This document shows positions 15,531 to 23,197 of a stretch of DNA of 40,698 nt, in pieces; within the stretch, counting starts at the first letter, position 1; each line of letters opens with the position of its first letter. The stretch is from assembly GCA_016926955.1 (NCBI GenBank), contig JAFGNN010000013.1, positions 1 through 40,698 on the forward strand, written 5' to 3'. The notes beneath the pieces are model-generated. The model was not told the origin of the DNA. It ran no database searches and saw nothing but the letters and a program-made list of their open reading frames with translations. Source of the stretch: Spirochaetales bacterium. GTDB lineage: Bacteria; Spirochaetota; Spirochaetia; Treponematales; UBA12059. The position numbers were made by a program, and so were the translations under genes.

Positions 15531-16271
15531 CTACCGGGCGCGCTTGAGGAAGGACTCGGTGAAAGTGTCGTCGGGCAAGCGCCCGACGGCGACGTCGGAG
15601 AGGGTCAGCTGGCTCTTCTCGCCCGAGTTGATCTCGTCGACGATCAGGATGCGCGAGGGTATCTGCTTGCCGCCCGCGCTGATGTAGCTCGGCGGGAAGC
15701 TGACCGTGCGCATGAGCCGGCCCGACACGGAGAAGTCCTCCTCCTTGAGCACGAGCGGCTTGTCCTTGCGGACGTAGAGGCGGACGCGCTGCCAGCTGAC
15801 CTCCGAGTCCTTCGACACGAGCTCGAGGATCCATACGTCGTAGGCGCCGAGCTTGCCCTCGGAGCTTTTCTCGATATCGTAGTCGTCGGCGTAGCTCATG
15901 CGCGAAAGGTCGGAGTTGCGCGCCTCCGAGTCCTGCACGCTCTCCTTGATGGTGCTCTTGGCGAACTCGCCCGACTCGGGGTCGTAGAACCAGACGTTGT
16001 CGTCCACCTTGAGGTAGCCCTGGCCCTTCTGGCGTTCGGGCTTGAGGAAGAGGAAGACGAACTGCTCGCGCTCGTCGCGGCGGTAGACGCGGACCTGGAC
16101 GGTCTCGGGCTTCTGCCCCGGCTTCTCCGAGACGATGGTGTAGGTGGCGCTGAAGTCCTGTCCGCCGAAATCGCCGAGCGAGTCGATCTCGCGCAGCATG
16201 GCCTTGAAATCCTGGGCCCCCGCCATCGCCACCGACAGCGCCGCCAAAACCGATATCATCACGCGTTTCAT
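15531..16271 (-). CDS. LolA-like outer-membrane lipoprotein-sorting protein
   Basis: A 246-residue periplasmic protein. The signal peptide is residues 1-19 (MKRVMISVLAALSVAMAGA), followed by the LolA/LolB-like half-barrel. Typical strands are FSATYTIVSEKPG, VQVRVYRRDE, QFVFLFLKPERQKGQGYLK, VDDNVWFYDPESGEF and later LPDDTFTESFLKRAR. This matches the LolA_like family often annotated 'outer membrane lipoprotein-sorting protein', which sits beside MacB/FtsX-type or MMPL exporters and carries a hydrophobic cargo across the periplasm. GGGAGG lies before the ATG. Neighbours are two permeases and an ATPase upstream and a barrel downstream, all on one strand. Repeats R3 and R2 flank it. The cargo is not shown. 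Confidence 0.87.
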   Translation of the reverse strand: MKRVMISVLAALSVAMAGAQDFKAMLREIDSLGDFGGQDFSATYTIVSEKPGQKPETVQVRVYRRDEREQFVFLFLKPERQKGQGYLKVDDNVWFYDPESGEFAKSTIKESVQDSEARNSDLSRMSYADDYDIEKSSEGKLGAYDVWILELVSKDSEVSWQRVRLYVRKDKPLVLKEEDFSVSGRLMRTVSFPPSYISAGGKQIPSRILIVDEINSGEKSQLTLSDVAVGRLPDDTFTESFLKRAR

Positions 16272-16292
16272 GGAACCTCCCTGAAAAAGAAG

Positions 16293-16413
16293 ACCACGGA
16301 GACACGGAGCAAGGGAGCGAGGAGGGAGGGAGAAGAGGGATTCGGGAAAGGCGATTTCCCACAAGATCGCTTCATCTCCCGCATTCCCTCCGTACCTCCG
16401 TGCCTCCGTGGTT
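16293..16413. repeat. Palindromic intergenic repeat, copy R3
   Basis: Starts ACCACGGAGACACGGAGC and ends CTCCGTGCCTCCGTGGTT. It separates permease B from the LolA-like gene. The inner pair GCGATTTCCCACAAGATCGC adds a short second hairpin. Confidence 0.85.
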
Positions 16414-16422
16414 CATTTGTTG

Positions 16423-17733
16423 TCAGACGGCCGTGCGGAGGGCCACGGCGGGATCGAGCTTCGCGGCGCTCCGCGCCGGAAGGAAGGCGGCCGCAAGGGT
16501 CAGGAAGGCGACGATCGCCACCTTGAGCGCGACGCTCGCCCAGTCGAGGCGGAAGCTCATATGCCCGTTCTTGAGGATGATGAAGAGCGGACTGTCCAGC
16601 CCGAAGTCGATCAGCCCCACGCCGAGCATGACGAGGGAGGCGGCCGCGAGTCCCGCGACCGCTCCGCCGAGGGCCAGGAAGAGCGCTTCCCACAGGAAGA
16701 GGCCGCGCACCTGGCCGCGCTGCATGCCTACCGCCCGCATCGTGCCGATCTCGCGGATGCGCTCGTACATGATGATGCGGAAGGTGTTGGTGATGCCCAC
16801 CATGATGATCAGGAAGAGCACGAGCAGGATGACGAGGCTTGCGGTTTCCAGCACGTCGACGATCTGCTGCACCTGGGCGAGCGCGTCGTTCAAGGTGGTG
16901 ACGCGGTATTTGACGCCGGTCCAGGTCTCCTCGTCCTCGCCGCGCATCATGGCCAGGATGGGGTTTTCGCCCTCGGCGCCGGGCGCCTCGCGCTCGAAGG
17001 TCTGTAGCCGGCTCGACACCTCGGCGTGCAGGCGGTCGCCGGCCTCGTCCATGCCGGAGAGCGAGGGAAGGTAGAACGAGAGGGCCTGGTACTCGTCCGG
17101 CGCCAGGTCGAGTAGCTCGTTGACGTAGTCGCGCGTGGCGTATGCCGAGATCGAGCCGAGTATGCCCGGGTCCTTGATGACGGCGGCCACGGCGAACTCT
17201 CCGACGTTCTGCTGTCCGGAGTAGGTGCGGGTGGTCACGAGCAGGCGGTCGCCTGTCTCGACTCCGAGCTTGTCGGCTATCGGTTCGGGGATGACGATGC
17301 CGTCCCGGGGCAGGTTATCGAGGCTGCCCGAGGCCAGGGCGAGGCGCTCGGCGAGGAAGGACTCCGCGGCGAAGTCCACGCCCTGCACCGCCAGGGAGGC
17401 GGTGCGGCCCGCGAATTTGAGCGAGCCTTGGAGGGCGGAGCGGCGCGAGACGTATTTCGCCTCGATGCCCGCGGCCTCGGCCGCCTCGCGGAGCGCGGCG
17501 TCGTCGCGGATGATGTCGAGGTCCCGTCCTTTGGGGCTCTTTTCGACGCCTTCCACGAAGACGTGGCCGGCGAGCAGGTTCGAGAAATTCTCGGATACGT
17601 TGTCCACGAAGGCGCCGGCGAAGCCGTCGATCAGGGTGACTATCATGACGCCGAAGGCGATGGCGCCCCCGAGCAGGAAGGATCGCCGCTTCTGGCGGCT
17701 CAGGTTGCGGAAGGCGAGCCTGGCTGTCTGCAT
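16423..17733 (-). CDS. FtsX/LolCE-type ABC permease B
   Basis: A 436-residue membrane protein with the MacB/LolC/LolE plan. One membrane helix (about 20-40, FLLGGAIAFGVMIVTLIDG) is followed by a large extracytoplasmic domain (about 45-280), then three helices. The hallmark cytoplasmic turn YERIREIGTMRAVGMQRGQ lies after helix 2. AAGGAG precedes the ATG, and the gap to permease A is 10 bases, so they form an operon. Paired with permease A it should make a heterodimeric mechanotransmission transporter that moves lipoprotein or lipid from the inner membrane to the LolA-like carrier. Confidence 0.9.
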   Translation of the reverse strand: MQTARLAFRNLSRQKRRSFLLGGAIAFGVMIVTLIDGFAGAFVDNVSENFSNLLAGHVFVEGVEKSPKGRDLDIIRDDAALREAAEAAGIEAKYVSRRSALQGSLKFAGRTASLAVQGVDFAAESFLAERLALASGSLDNLPRDGIVIPEPIADKLGVETGDRLLVTTRTYSGQQNVGEFAVAAVIKDPGILGSISAYATRDYVNELLDLAPDEYQALSFYLPSLSGMDEAGDRLHAEVSSRLQTFEREAPGAEGENPILAMMRGEDEETWTGVKYRVTTLNDALAQVQQIVDVLETASLVILLVLFLIIMVGITNTFRIIMYERIREIGTMRAVGMQRGQVRGLFLWEALFLALGGAVAGLAAASLVMLGVGLIDFGLDSPLFIILKNGHMSFRLDWASVALKVAIVAFLTLAAAFLPARSAAKLDPAVALRTAV

Positions 17734-17743
17734 CGCGGACTCC

Positions 17744-19201
17744 TTACTCGGCCTGCATCGCGCGGACCGGCTGGATGCGGAGCGCGAGCTGCACGGGATA
17801 CACGTGGGCGACCACGGAGACCGCGGTGACCATGACCAGGGACCAAAGCACCGACATCGGGTTCACCGCAGGCTTCAGGACCTTGCCGGCGAAGAGGATC
17901 TCGAGGAAGGCATTGCCAGCCTCGATGTTCATCGCGGACAGGACGCCGAGTATTCCGAAGGCGAGGGCAGTGCCGACGAGGCCGAAGACTGCGGCGATGA
18001 CGACGGTTTCCACCAGGAACATCTTGCGCACGAAGCCTTTCTGCGCGCCCAGGGCCCGCATGGTGCCGATCTCGCCGGTGCGTTCGATGACCGAAATGAC
18101 CAGGGTGTTGGTCATTATGATGATCGCCACGATGGCCACGATGATGATGGCGACGTTGAAGACGACGCGCACTACGTCGACGCTCTGGGCGAAGGGGCCG
18201 GCGGCCGCCTTCCAGCCTTCGGCGACGACCGGCAGGCCTTCCTCGGCGAAGCGCTCGTTGAGCTGCTTCACGACTCGCTCCGCCTGGGCCGGGCGCTCGA
18301 GTCGCGCCAGCAGGAAATGCCAGGCGCCGGAATCGACCAAGGTGGCCGGCGCGGCGGGGGAAATCGCCTCTACGGGGACGGGTTCCGGCACGGCCGCCGC
18401 CGCAGACGCGAGGTCGACGGTTTCAGGCGCGCCGAAGAGGTCGTCGTCGCTCAAGGACGAGAGCAGCTCGGTTTCCTCCGGCGCGAGCACGATGTCCGCG
18501 TCGGTGCCGAGGGTAAGCCCCATGAGGATGCGGAGCGTGTCCGCGTCCACGTACGAAATGAACTCGGTGGCCTCGGTGTCGGCCTTGTACTCGATGAGGC
18601 CGACGAGCGGCACCGCCCGGATCTTGAAACCGGAGTTGCCCAGGCCGGTCAGGACGACGTCGTCGCCGACCTTGAATTCGACTTCGAGCTGCTCGGCCAT
18701 GCGCTCGACCTGGCGCTTGGTGAGGAGTATGCCCTCCTCGCCGGGTTCGAGCATGCGGCCCTCGACCACGACGGCGTTCTCGAAGACACGCGAGTACTCG
18801 TCGGGCATGACGCCGAACATGAGGGCAAAGCCGGTTTCCTCGGAGTCGCGCGGGGCGGCGAGGGCATAGCCGGTGACCTGGCTCGCGACGCCGATCACGC
18901 CGTCCGTCTCCTCCAGGATCGCGCGGACCCGTTCGTAGTCGGGGATGGCAGGGGTTTCCTCCCGGCCGCCCACCGACTGCACGCCGAAGAGGCTGACCGG
19001 GTCCGTCGTCTCGGCGTGGATGAAGACGTCCGCCGTGTAGTTCTCGGTGAAGGTCTTGCGGATGCCGGCGGCTGCGGTGTCCATGAAACTGTTGCCGACG
19101 ACCAGGATGACCACGCCGAGCGCGAGCAGGCCTCCGATGATGAAGCTCTTGGCCTTGTGCTCGAGCAGGTTCCTGAGGGCTATGCGTACCAGGATGGGCA
19201 T
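17744..19201 (-). CDS. FtsX/LolCE-type ABC permease A, with a DLFGAPETV insertion
   Basis: A 485-residue membrane protein. Helix 1 is at about 17-38 (FIIGGLLALGVVILVVGNSF). A periplasmic domain of about 300 residues follows, then helices from about 340 on, with the ERTGEIGTMRALGAQKG turn. It is longer than permease B because of an Asp/Ala/Pro-rich insertion at about 248-290 that starts SDDDLFGAPETV (motif Asp254-Val262) and looks disordered. The same motif begins the mature barrel protein downstream. The ATG abuts the stop codon of the ATPase with no gap. It is predicted to recognise cargo with permease B; the insertion may contact another envelope component. Confidence 0.9.
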   Translation of the reverse strand: MPILVRIALRNLLEHKAKSFIIGGLLALGVVILVVGNSFMDTAAAGIRKTFTENYTADVFIHAETTDPVSLFGVQSVGGREETPAIPDYERVRAILEETDGVIGVASQVTGYALAAPRDSEETGFALMFGVMPDEYSRVFENAVVVEGRMLEPGEEGILLTKRQVERMAEQLEVEFKVGDDVVLTGLGNSGFKIRAVPLVGLIEYKADTEATEFISYVDADTLRILMGLTLGTDADIVLAPEETELLSSLSDDDLFGAPETVDLASAAAAVPEPVPVEAISPAAPATLVDSGAWHFLLARLERPAQAERVVKQLNERFAEEGLPVVAEGWKAAAGPFAQSVDVVRVVFNVAIIIVAIVAIIIMTNTLVISVIERTGEIGTMRALGAQKGFVRKMFLVETVVIAAVFGLVGTALAFGILGVLSAMNIEAGNAFLEILFAGKVLKPAVNPMSVLWSLVMVTAVSVVAHVYPVQLALRIQPVRAMQAE

Positions 19202-19912
19202 CTAGGCCTCCGCGCCCGCGCGCTCGCGCCGGAAGTTCTCGGTCACGAGTCCGTCCCGGAGGCGCACCACGTGATCGGCGATGTCGACAATCTTGGCGTC
19301 GTGGGTGGAGAAGATGAAGGTCGTCTCCAGGTCGCGGTTGATCTTCTTCATGAGCTCGATGATCTGCTCGCCCGTGGCGGAGTCGAGGTTGGCGGTCGGC
19401 TCGTCGGCCAGCACGATCTTGGGCTTGGTCACCAGGGCGCGCGCGATGGCCACGCGCTGGCGCTGGCCGCCAGACAGCTCGTTGGAGCGGTGCCCCTTCC
19501 AGTCCGAGAGCCCGACTTCCTCGATGAGGAAGTCCACCCACTCGGCCGCCTCCTTCCGTGGCTGCCGCTTCGCGCCGAGGAGCAGGGGGAACTCCACGTT
19601 CTCGCGCACGTTGAGCACCGGAATCAGGTTGAAGCTCTGGAAGATGAATCCGAGCGTCTCGTGGCGCAGCGTGGTCAGCTCGCGGTCGGCCAGCTTCGAG
19701 GTGGGCTTGCCCTCGATCAGCACCTCGCCGCCCGAGGGGCGGTCCACGAGGCCGATCATGTTGAGGATGGTGGTCTTTCCGGAGCCGGAAGGACCCGCGA
19801 TGGAGATGAAGTCGCCCCGCTCGATGCGGAACGAGACGCCCTTGACGGCCTGCACCTCGGTCTTTCCGAGGGGGTAGGTCTTGCGGACTTCGGCGAGTTC
19901 GATGATGGACAT
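19202..19912 (-). CDS. LolD/MacB-type ABC transporter ATPase
   Basis: A 236-residue cytoplasmic ATPase, full family length. It has Walker A GPSGSGKTT, Q-loop FIFQSFNLIPVLNVRENVEFPL (diagnostic of the LolD/MacB group), signature LSGGQRQR, Walker B IVLADEPTANLD and H-loop STHD. It energises the two FtsX-type permeases encoded directly after it. AGGAG lies 8 bases upstream of ATG 19912. It is the first gene of the five-gene minus-strand run, behind a 396-bp gap with a promoter-like and hairpin element. Confidence 0.93.
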   Translation of the reverse strand: MSIIELAEVRKTYPLGKTEVQAVKGVSFRIERGDFISIAGPSGSGKTTILNMIGLVDRPSGGEVLIEGKPTSKLADRELTTLRHETLGFIFQSFNLIPVLNVRENVEFPLLLGAKRQPRKEAAEWVDFLIEEVGLSDWKGHRSNELSGGQRQRVAIARALVTKPKIVLADEPTANLDSATGEQIIELMKKINRDLETTFIFSTHDAKIVDIADHVVRLRDGLVTENFRRERAGAEA

Positions 19913-20065
19913 GCGCGATGCTCCTGGGGCGCCGCCCCTTCGGGGGGGCCGGCGCGGCTCTGGCGGGGGAGGAGCTCGAAAGGCCGTCCCCGGCCGGCCC
20001 GCCGCCCTCGGGGCGCGGTCGTGCCGGCGCGCCCGGGGCTCCCGGCTCCGGACCGCATGGGGATA

Positions 20066-20107
20066 AAAATAGCGAGGGCCGCGTCCTCCGATCAAGGACG
20101 CGGCCCT
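20066..20107 (-). promoter_or_regulatory. 13-bp inverted repeat overlapping a possible promoter of the ABC cluster
   Basis: AGGGCCGCGTCCT (20075-20087) pairs perfectly with AGGACGCGGCCCT (20095-20107), with a 7-nt loop. On the minus strand it is followed after 5 bases by TTTTT (20069-20065), so it may terminate the aminotransferase transcript. The same bases hold TTGATC (20095-20090), 18 bp, TATTTT (20071-20066), a possible promoter for the ATPase gene with a leader of about 147 nt. Then the inverted repeat would be an operator. The sequence does not decide between the two. Confidence 0.5.
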
Positions 20108-20120
20108 TACAAACGAATTA

Positions 20121-20299
20121 AACCACGGAGGCACAGAGGCACGGAGACCGGAGGGAGAAACCGGGGGGGAAAGGCTAGATCATGATCCTGGATCGATCTC
20201 CTCCCTGTTCCCTCCCCTTCTCCGTGCCTGCGCCTGTCGGCGCTTTCGGATAGGAAGGTATTGAGGTGCCCGCCTTGGACGGGCACCTCATCCGTGGTT
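20121..20299. repeat. Palindromic intergenic repeat, copy R4, with an inserted hairpin
   Basis: Left arm AACCACGGAGGCACAGAGG. The right arm CTCCGTGCCT is broken by about 60 extra bases (roughly 20230-20291) before TCCGTGGTT. The extra part contains an 11-bp perfect hairpin, TGAGGTGCCCG (20262-20272) with CGGGCACCTCA (20280-20290). The rest of the 396-bp gap 19913-20308 holds the element at 20066-20107 and GC-rich DNA with no gene. Confidence 0.8.
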
Positions 20300-20308
20300 T
20301 CTCCCGTG

Positions 20309-21583
20309 CTATATACCTTCGGCTGAGGTGCGGCCGCGGGGGCCGGCCTCGTGCGCGTCGATCTCGGCCTTGATCACCTCGGCCAGGCGCTTCACGCCCT
20401 CCTCGATCTGCTCGAAGCCCGAGTACGAGAAGTTGATGCGCATGGCGTTGTGCTCGGGCTCGTCGAAGTAGAAGGCCGAGCCCACCACGTAGGCCACCTT
20501 GCGCTCGACGGCCTTGAAGATCATCTGGTCGGTGTCGATGTACTTCGGCAGCGAGATCCAGAGGAAGAGCCCGCCCTCGGGCTTGGTCCAGGTCAGGTCG
20601 TAGCGCTTGGGCATGTACTTCTCGAGCATGGCCACCATGTGGTTGCGCTTGTCGCGGTACAGCTTGCAGGTGTTCTCGATGACCCCGTAGAGCTTGCCGG
20701 TCTGGAGGTACTCGGCCAGCCACTTCTGCGCGAAGACGTTGGTGCAGAGGTCCATGGCCTGCTTGGCGATGACGAGCTTCTGGATGAACTCGGGGTGGGC
20801 CATGACCCAGCCGACGCGGGCGCCGGGGATGAGGATCTTCGAGAAGGTCTTCATGTTGATGACGATGCCCCGGTTCTCGCCCTGCTGGTCGAGCTGGTAG
20901 ATGGAGGGCAGGTTCTCGCCCATGAAGCGGATCTCGCGGTAGGGCGCGTCCTCCACCAGGGGCAGATCGTGGTCATAGGCGAACTTGAGGATGGCCTTGC
21001 GCTTCTCGAGGCTCCAGCAGATGCCGGAGGGGTTCTGGAAGTCGGGGATGACGTAGACGTACTTGACCTTCTTGCCGTCGCGGACCGCGCGCGCGTAGCG
21101 CTTCTCGAGCTCGACCATGTCGAAGCCGTCGTTGTCGGGCGAGAAGGGAATGCCGAGCACCTTGCCCTGGTAGGACTGGATGGCCTGGATGGTGCCGACG
21201 TAGGTGGGCCGGCCCGCGATGACGTAGTCGCCCGGGTCCAGGAAGAGCTTGGGAAGCATGTCGAGGGCCTGCTGGCTGGCGCTGACGATGAGGAGGTTGT
21301 CGGGGCCGAGGGTGACGCCCTGGCGGGCTTCGTACTTGATCAGCTCGGCCTTGAGGTCGTTGTCGCCCTCGGTGGTGCCGTACTGCAACGCCTTGGCGGC
21401 GTGCTTGGTGAAGACCGCGTCGGCGGCGACCCGTAGGTCCTCGACGGGGAAGGTCTCGGGAGCCGGGAGACCGCCCGCGAACGAGATGATATCCGGTTGC
21501 GTGGTCAGCTTGAGGAGCTCGCGGATGACGCTCTTCTTCATGCTGAGCGCGTTCTTCGAGTAGAGCGAGTCGAACTTCGGCAT
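20309..21583 (-). CDS. PLP-dependent class I/II aminotransferase (MocR/LysN-like)
   Basis: A 424-residue cytoplasmic enzyme of fold type I. Visible family motifs are ISFAGGLPAPETFP near the N-terminus, QYGTTEGDNDLKAEL, VSASQQALDMLPKLFLDPGD, YVIPDFQNPSGICW, and MKTFSKILIPGARVGW with the PLP lysine at Lys249. The C-terminus has EGGLFLWISLP and MRINFSYS with the substrate-carboxylate Arg. The closest remembered group is 2-aminoadipate/aromatic or branched-chain aminotransferases (LysN type). The substrate is not certain. AAGGAG lies before ATG 21583; a longer reading frame to 21811 runs through repeat R5 and is rejected. It is monocistronic with its own promoter. Confidence 0.9.
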   Translation of the reverse strand: MPKFDSLYSKNALSMKKSVIRELLKLTTQPDIISFAGGLPAPETFPVEDLRVAADAVFTKHAAKALQYGTTEGDNDLKAELIKYEARQGVTLGPDNLLIVSASQQALDMLPKLFLDPGDYVIAGRPTYVGTIQAIQSYQGKVLGIPFSPDNDGFDMVELEKRYARAVRDGKKVKYVYVIPDFQNPSGICWSLEKRKAILKFAYDHDLPLVEDAPYREIRFMGENLPSIYQLDQQGENRGIVINMKTFSKILIPGARVGWVMAHPEFIQKLVIAKQAMDLCTNVFAQKWLAEYLQTGKLYGVIENTCKLYRDKRNHMVAMLEKYMPKRYDLTWTKPEGGLFLWISLPKYIDTDQMIFKAVERKVAYVVGSAFYFDEPEHNAMRINFSYSGFEQIEEGVKRLAEVIKAEIDAHEAGPRGRTSAEGI

Positions 21584-21642
21584 GTCGGCTTTCTCCTTGC
21601 GGCGCGGAAGGGGCGGTAGGGAAGGCCGCCCGCGCCGCGACC

Positions 21643-21671
21643 ATGGTACAACGGCTTTCCGCATTGGTAAA
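21643..21671 (-). promoter_or_regulatory. Promoter of the aminotransferase gene
   Basis: On the minus strand TTTACC (21671-21666), 17 bp, TACCAT (21648-21643). The leader is about 53 nt with AAGGAG ahead of the ATG. The 378-bp gap 21584-21961 otherwise holds repeat R5 and the ychF promoter. Confidence 0.5.
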
Positions 21672-21704
21672 CCGCGAATAAAAACCCGCCCGGAATGGAA
21701 ATAT

Positions 21705-21856
21705 AACCACAGAGTCACGCAGGCACGGAGAGAAGAGGGAGGAAGAGCGAGGAAGGGAGGAGATGATGGTGGAAGACGCATCCACATTCGATTCTTCAAC
21801 TCTTTTCCCAATTTCTTCCTAACTCCCTCTTCCTCCTAACTCCGTGACTCCGTGGT
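21705..21856. repeat. Palindromic intergenic repeat, copy R5
   Basis: Starts AACCACAGAGTCACGCAGG and ends CTCCGTGACTCCGTGGT. It is the most diverged of the ACCACGGAG family, and its centre is AT-rich (about 21790-21830). It lies between the divergent promoters of the aminotransferase and ychF. Confidence 0.78.
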
Positions 21857-21884
21857 CTGATTCGTTCGGGGCGCTTCGGCAGGA

Positions 21885-21914
21885 TTGACCGGGGGGGCGG
21901 GGGCATCCTATCGT
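21885..21914 (+). promoter_or_regulatory. Promoter of ychF
   Basis: TTGACC (21885-21890), 18 bp, TATCGT (21909-21914). The leader is about 40 nt, with CTGGAGA 5 bases before the ATG. Confidence 0.55.
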
Positions 21915-21961
21915 AGGAAACGCGGCGCATCCCGGCCGCGCATCAGATTCCTGGAGACCAC

Positions 21962-23071
21962 ATGGCACTCAACTGCGGTATCGTGGGACTTCCGAACGTC
22001 GGCAAGTCCACCATCTTCTCGGCCCTCTCGAGCGCCAAGGCCGAGGCCGCCAACTATCCCTTCTGCACCATCGAACCCAACGTGGGCATCGTTCCCGTGC
22101 CGGACCCGCGGCTGGAACGCCTGGTGGAGCTCTTCCAGCCCAAGAAGCGCGTGCCGGCGGTGGTCGAATTCGTCGACATCGCGGGCCTCGTGGCCGGCGC
22201 CTCGAAGGGCGAGGGCCTCGGGAACCAGTTCCTGGCCCATATCCGCGAGGTGGGCATCATCGCGCACGTGGTGCGCTGTTTCGACGATCCGGATGTGGTC
22301 CACGTGGCCAACCGGGTCGACCCGATTTCCGACATCGACGTCATCCTGACCGAGCTGGCCCTGGCCGACCTCGAGACCGTCGACAAGCGCCTCGAGAAGG
22401 CCTCGCGCTCCATGAAGGTGCTCGGCGGCGAGCAGAAACGCGCGGCCGAGCACGAATTCGCGGCCCTGACCAAGGTGCGCGCCGCCCTCGAGCAGGGCAA
22501 GCCCGCGCGCTCGGTGGCCCTCTCCGACGAGGAGGCCGTCGAGGCCCGCCAGTGGTTCCTGCTGACCATGAAGCCGCAGATCTACGTGTGCAACGTGGAC
22601 GAGTCGGGCGTGAAGGGCGACAACGCCCACGTGAAGGCCGTCAGGGAGCGCGCCGCGGCCGAGGGCGCCGAGGCCGTGGTCATCTGCGGCAAGTTCGAGG
22701 CGGAGCTCGCGGACCTCGGCTCCGACGAGGAGAAGCGCGAATTCCTTTCCGAGCTCGGCCTCGAGGAGTCGGGCCTGACCGCTCTCGTGCACGCGGCCTA
22801 CCGCCTGCTGGGCCTCCGCACCTTCCTGACCGCGGGGCCCGACGAGTGCCGCGCCTGGACCATACGCGCGGGCGACAAGGCTCCCCAGGCCGCCGGCGTC
22901 ATCCACACCGACTTCGAGAAGGGCTTCATCAAGGCGGAGGTATACTCCTTCGCGGACATCGACGCCCTCGGCTCCGAGAAGGCCGTCAAGGAAGCCGGCA
23001 AGCTCCGCGTCGAAGGCAAGGAATACGTGGTCCAGGACGGGGATGTAGTGTTTTTCAAGTTCAACGTGTAG
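21962..23071 (+). CDS. ychF: Redox-regulated ATPase/GTPase YchF (Obg family)
   Basis: A 369-residue cytoplasmic P-loop protein of full family length. It has the P-loop GLPNVGKST (9-17), the switch region [17 protein letters not shown], and the G4 element NVDE instead of NKxD, the change linked to ATP preference in YchF. The C-terminal TGS domain ends with [19 protein letters not shown]. YchF binds ribosomes and affects stress responses. Single gene with its own promoter; repeat R6 lies directly after its stop. Confidence 0.97.
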   Translation: MALNCGIVGLPNVGKSTIFSALSSAKAEAANYPFCTIEPNVGIVPVPDPRLERLVELFQPKKRVPAVVEFVDIAGLVAGASKGEGLGNQFLAHIREVGIIAHVVRCFDDPDVVHVANRVDPISDIDVILTELALADLETVDKRLEKASRSMKVLGGEQKRAAEHEFAALTKVRAALEQGKPARSVALSDEEAVEARQWFLLTMKPQIYVCNVDESGVKGDNAHVKAVRERAAAEGAEAVVICGKFEAELADLGSDEEKREFLSELGLEESGLTALVHAAYRLLGLRTFLTAGPDECRAWTIRAGDKAPQAAGVIHTDFEKGFIKAEVYSFADIDALGSEKAVKEAGKLRVEGKEYVVQDGDVVFFKFNV

Positions 23072-23081
23072 GACGAATACG

Positions 23082-23189
23082 GACGCCGAGGCGCAGAGAC
23101 GCCGAGAGGCTGGAGGAGAAAGGATTCGAGACGGGAGCCGACTGTTCCGACCCGAACCGCCATCCTCTGCGTCTCGGCGTCTCGGCGTC
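23082..23189. repeat. Palindromic intergenic repeat, copy R6 (variant subfamily)
   Basis: Starts GACGCCGAGGCGCAGAGACG and ends CTCTGCGTCTCGGCGTCTCGGCGTC. It has the same layout (GAGGCxCAGAG near both ends, unpaired middle) as R1-R5, but the end sequence is GACGCCGAG instead of ACCACGGAG. It lies between convergent ychF and the gene at 23198-23677. Confidence 0.78.
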
Positions 23190-23197
23190 GTTTTTCA

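Noticed and set aside
16423..19912. Plain MacB drug exporter
   Set aside because: MacB is a single ATPase-permease fusion with MacA; here there are two separate permeases and a LolA-like partner.
17225..20185. 986-codon plus-strand frame across the ABC cluster
   Set aside because: Antisense to two permeases and an ATPase with clear motifs.
20309..21811. Longer aminotransferase starting at 21811
   Set aside because: The extension is a translation of repeat R5; the conserved protein and AAGGAG place the start at 21583.
13789..23189. Repeats R1-R6 as a CRISPR array or IS ends
   Set aside because: They are single, separated by whole genes, vary in length and flank no transposase.
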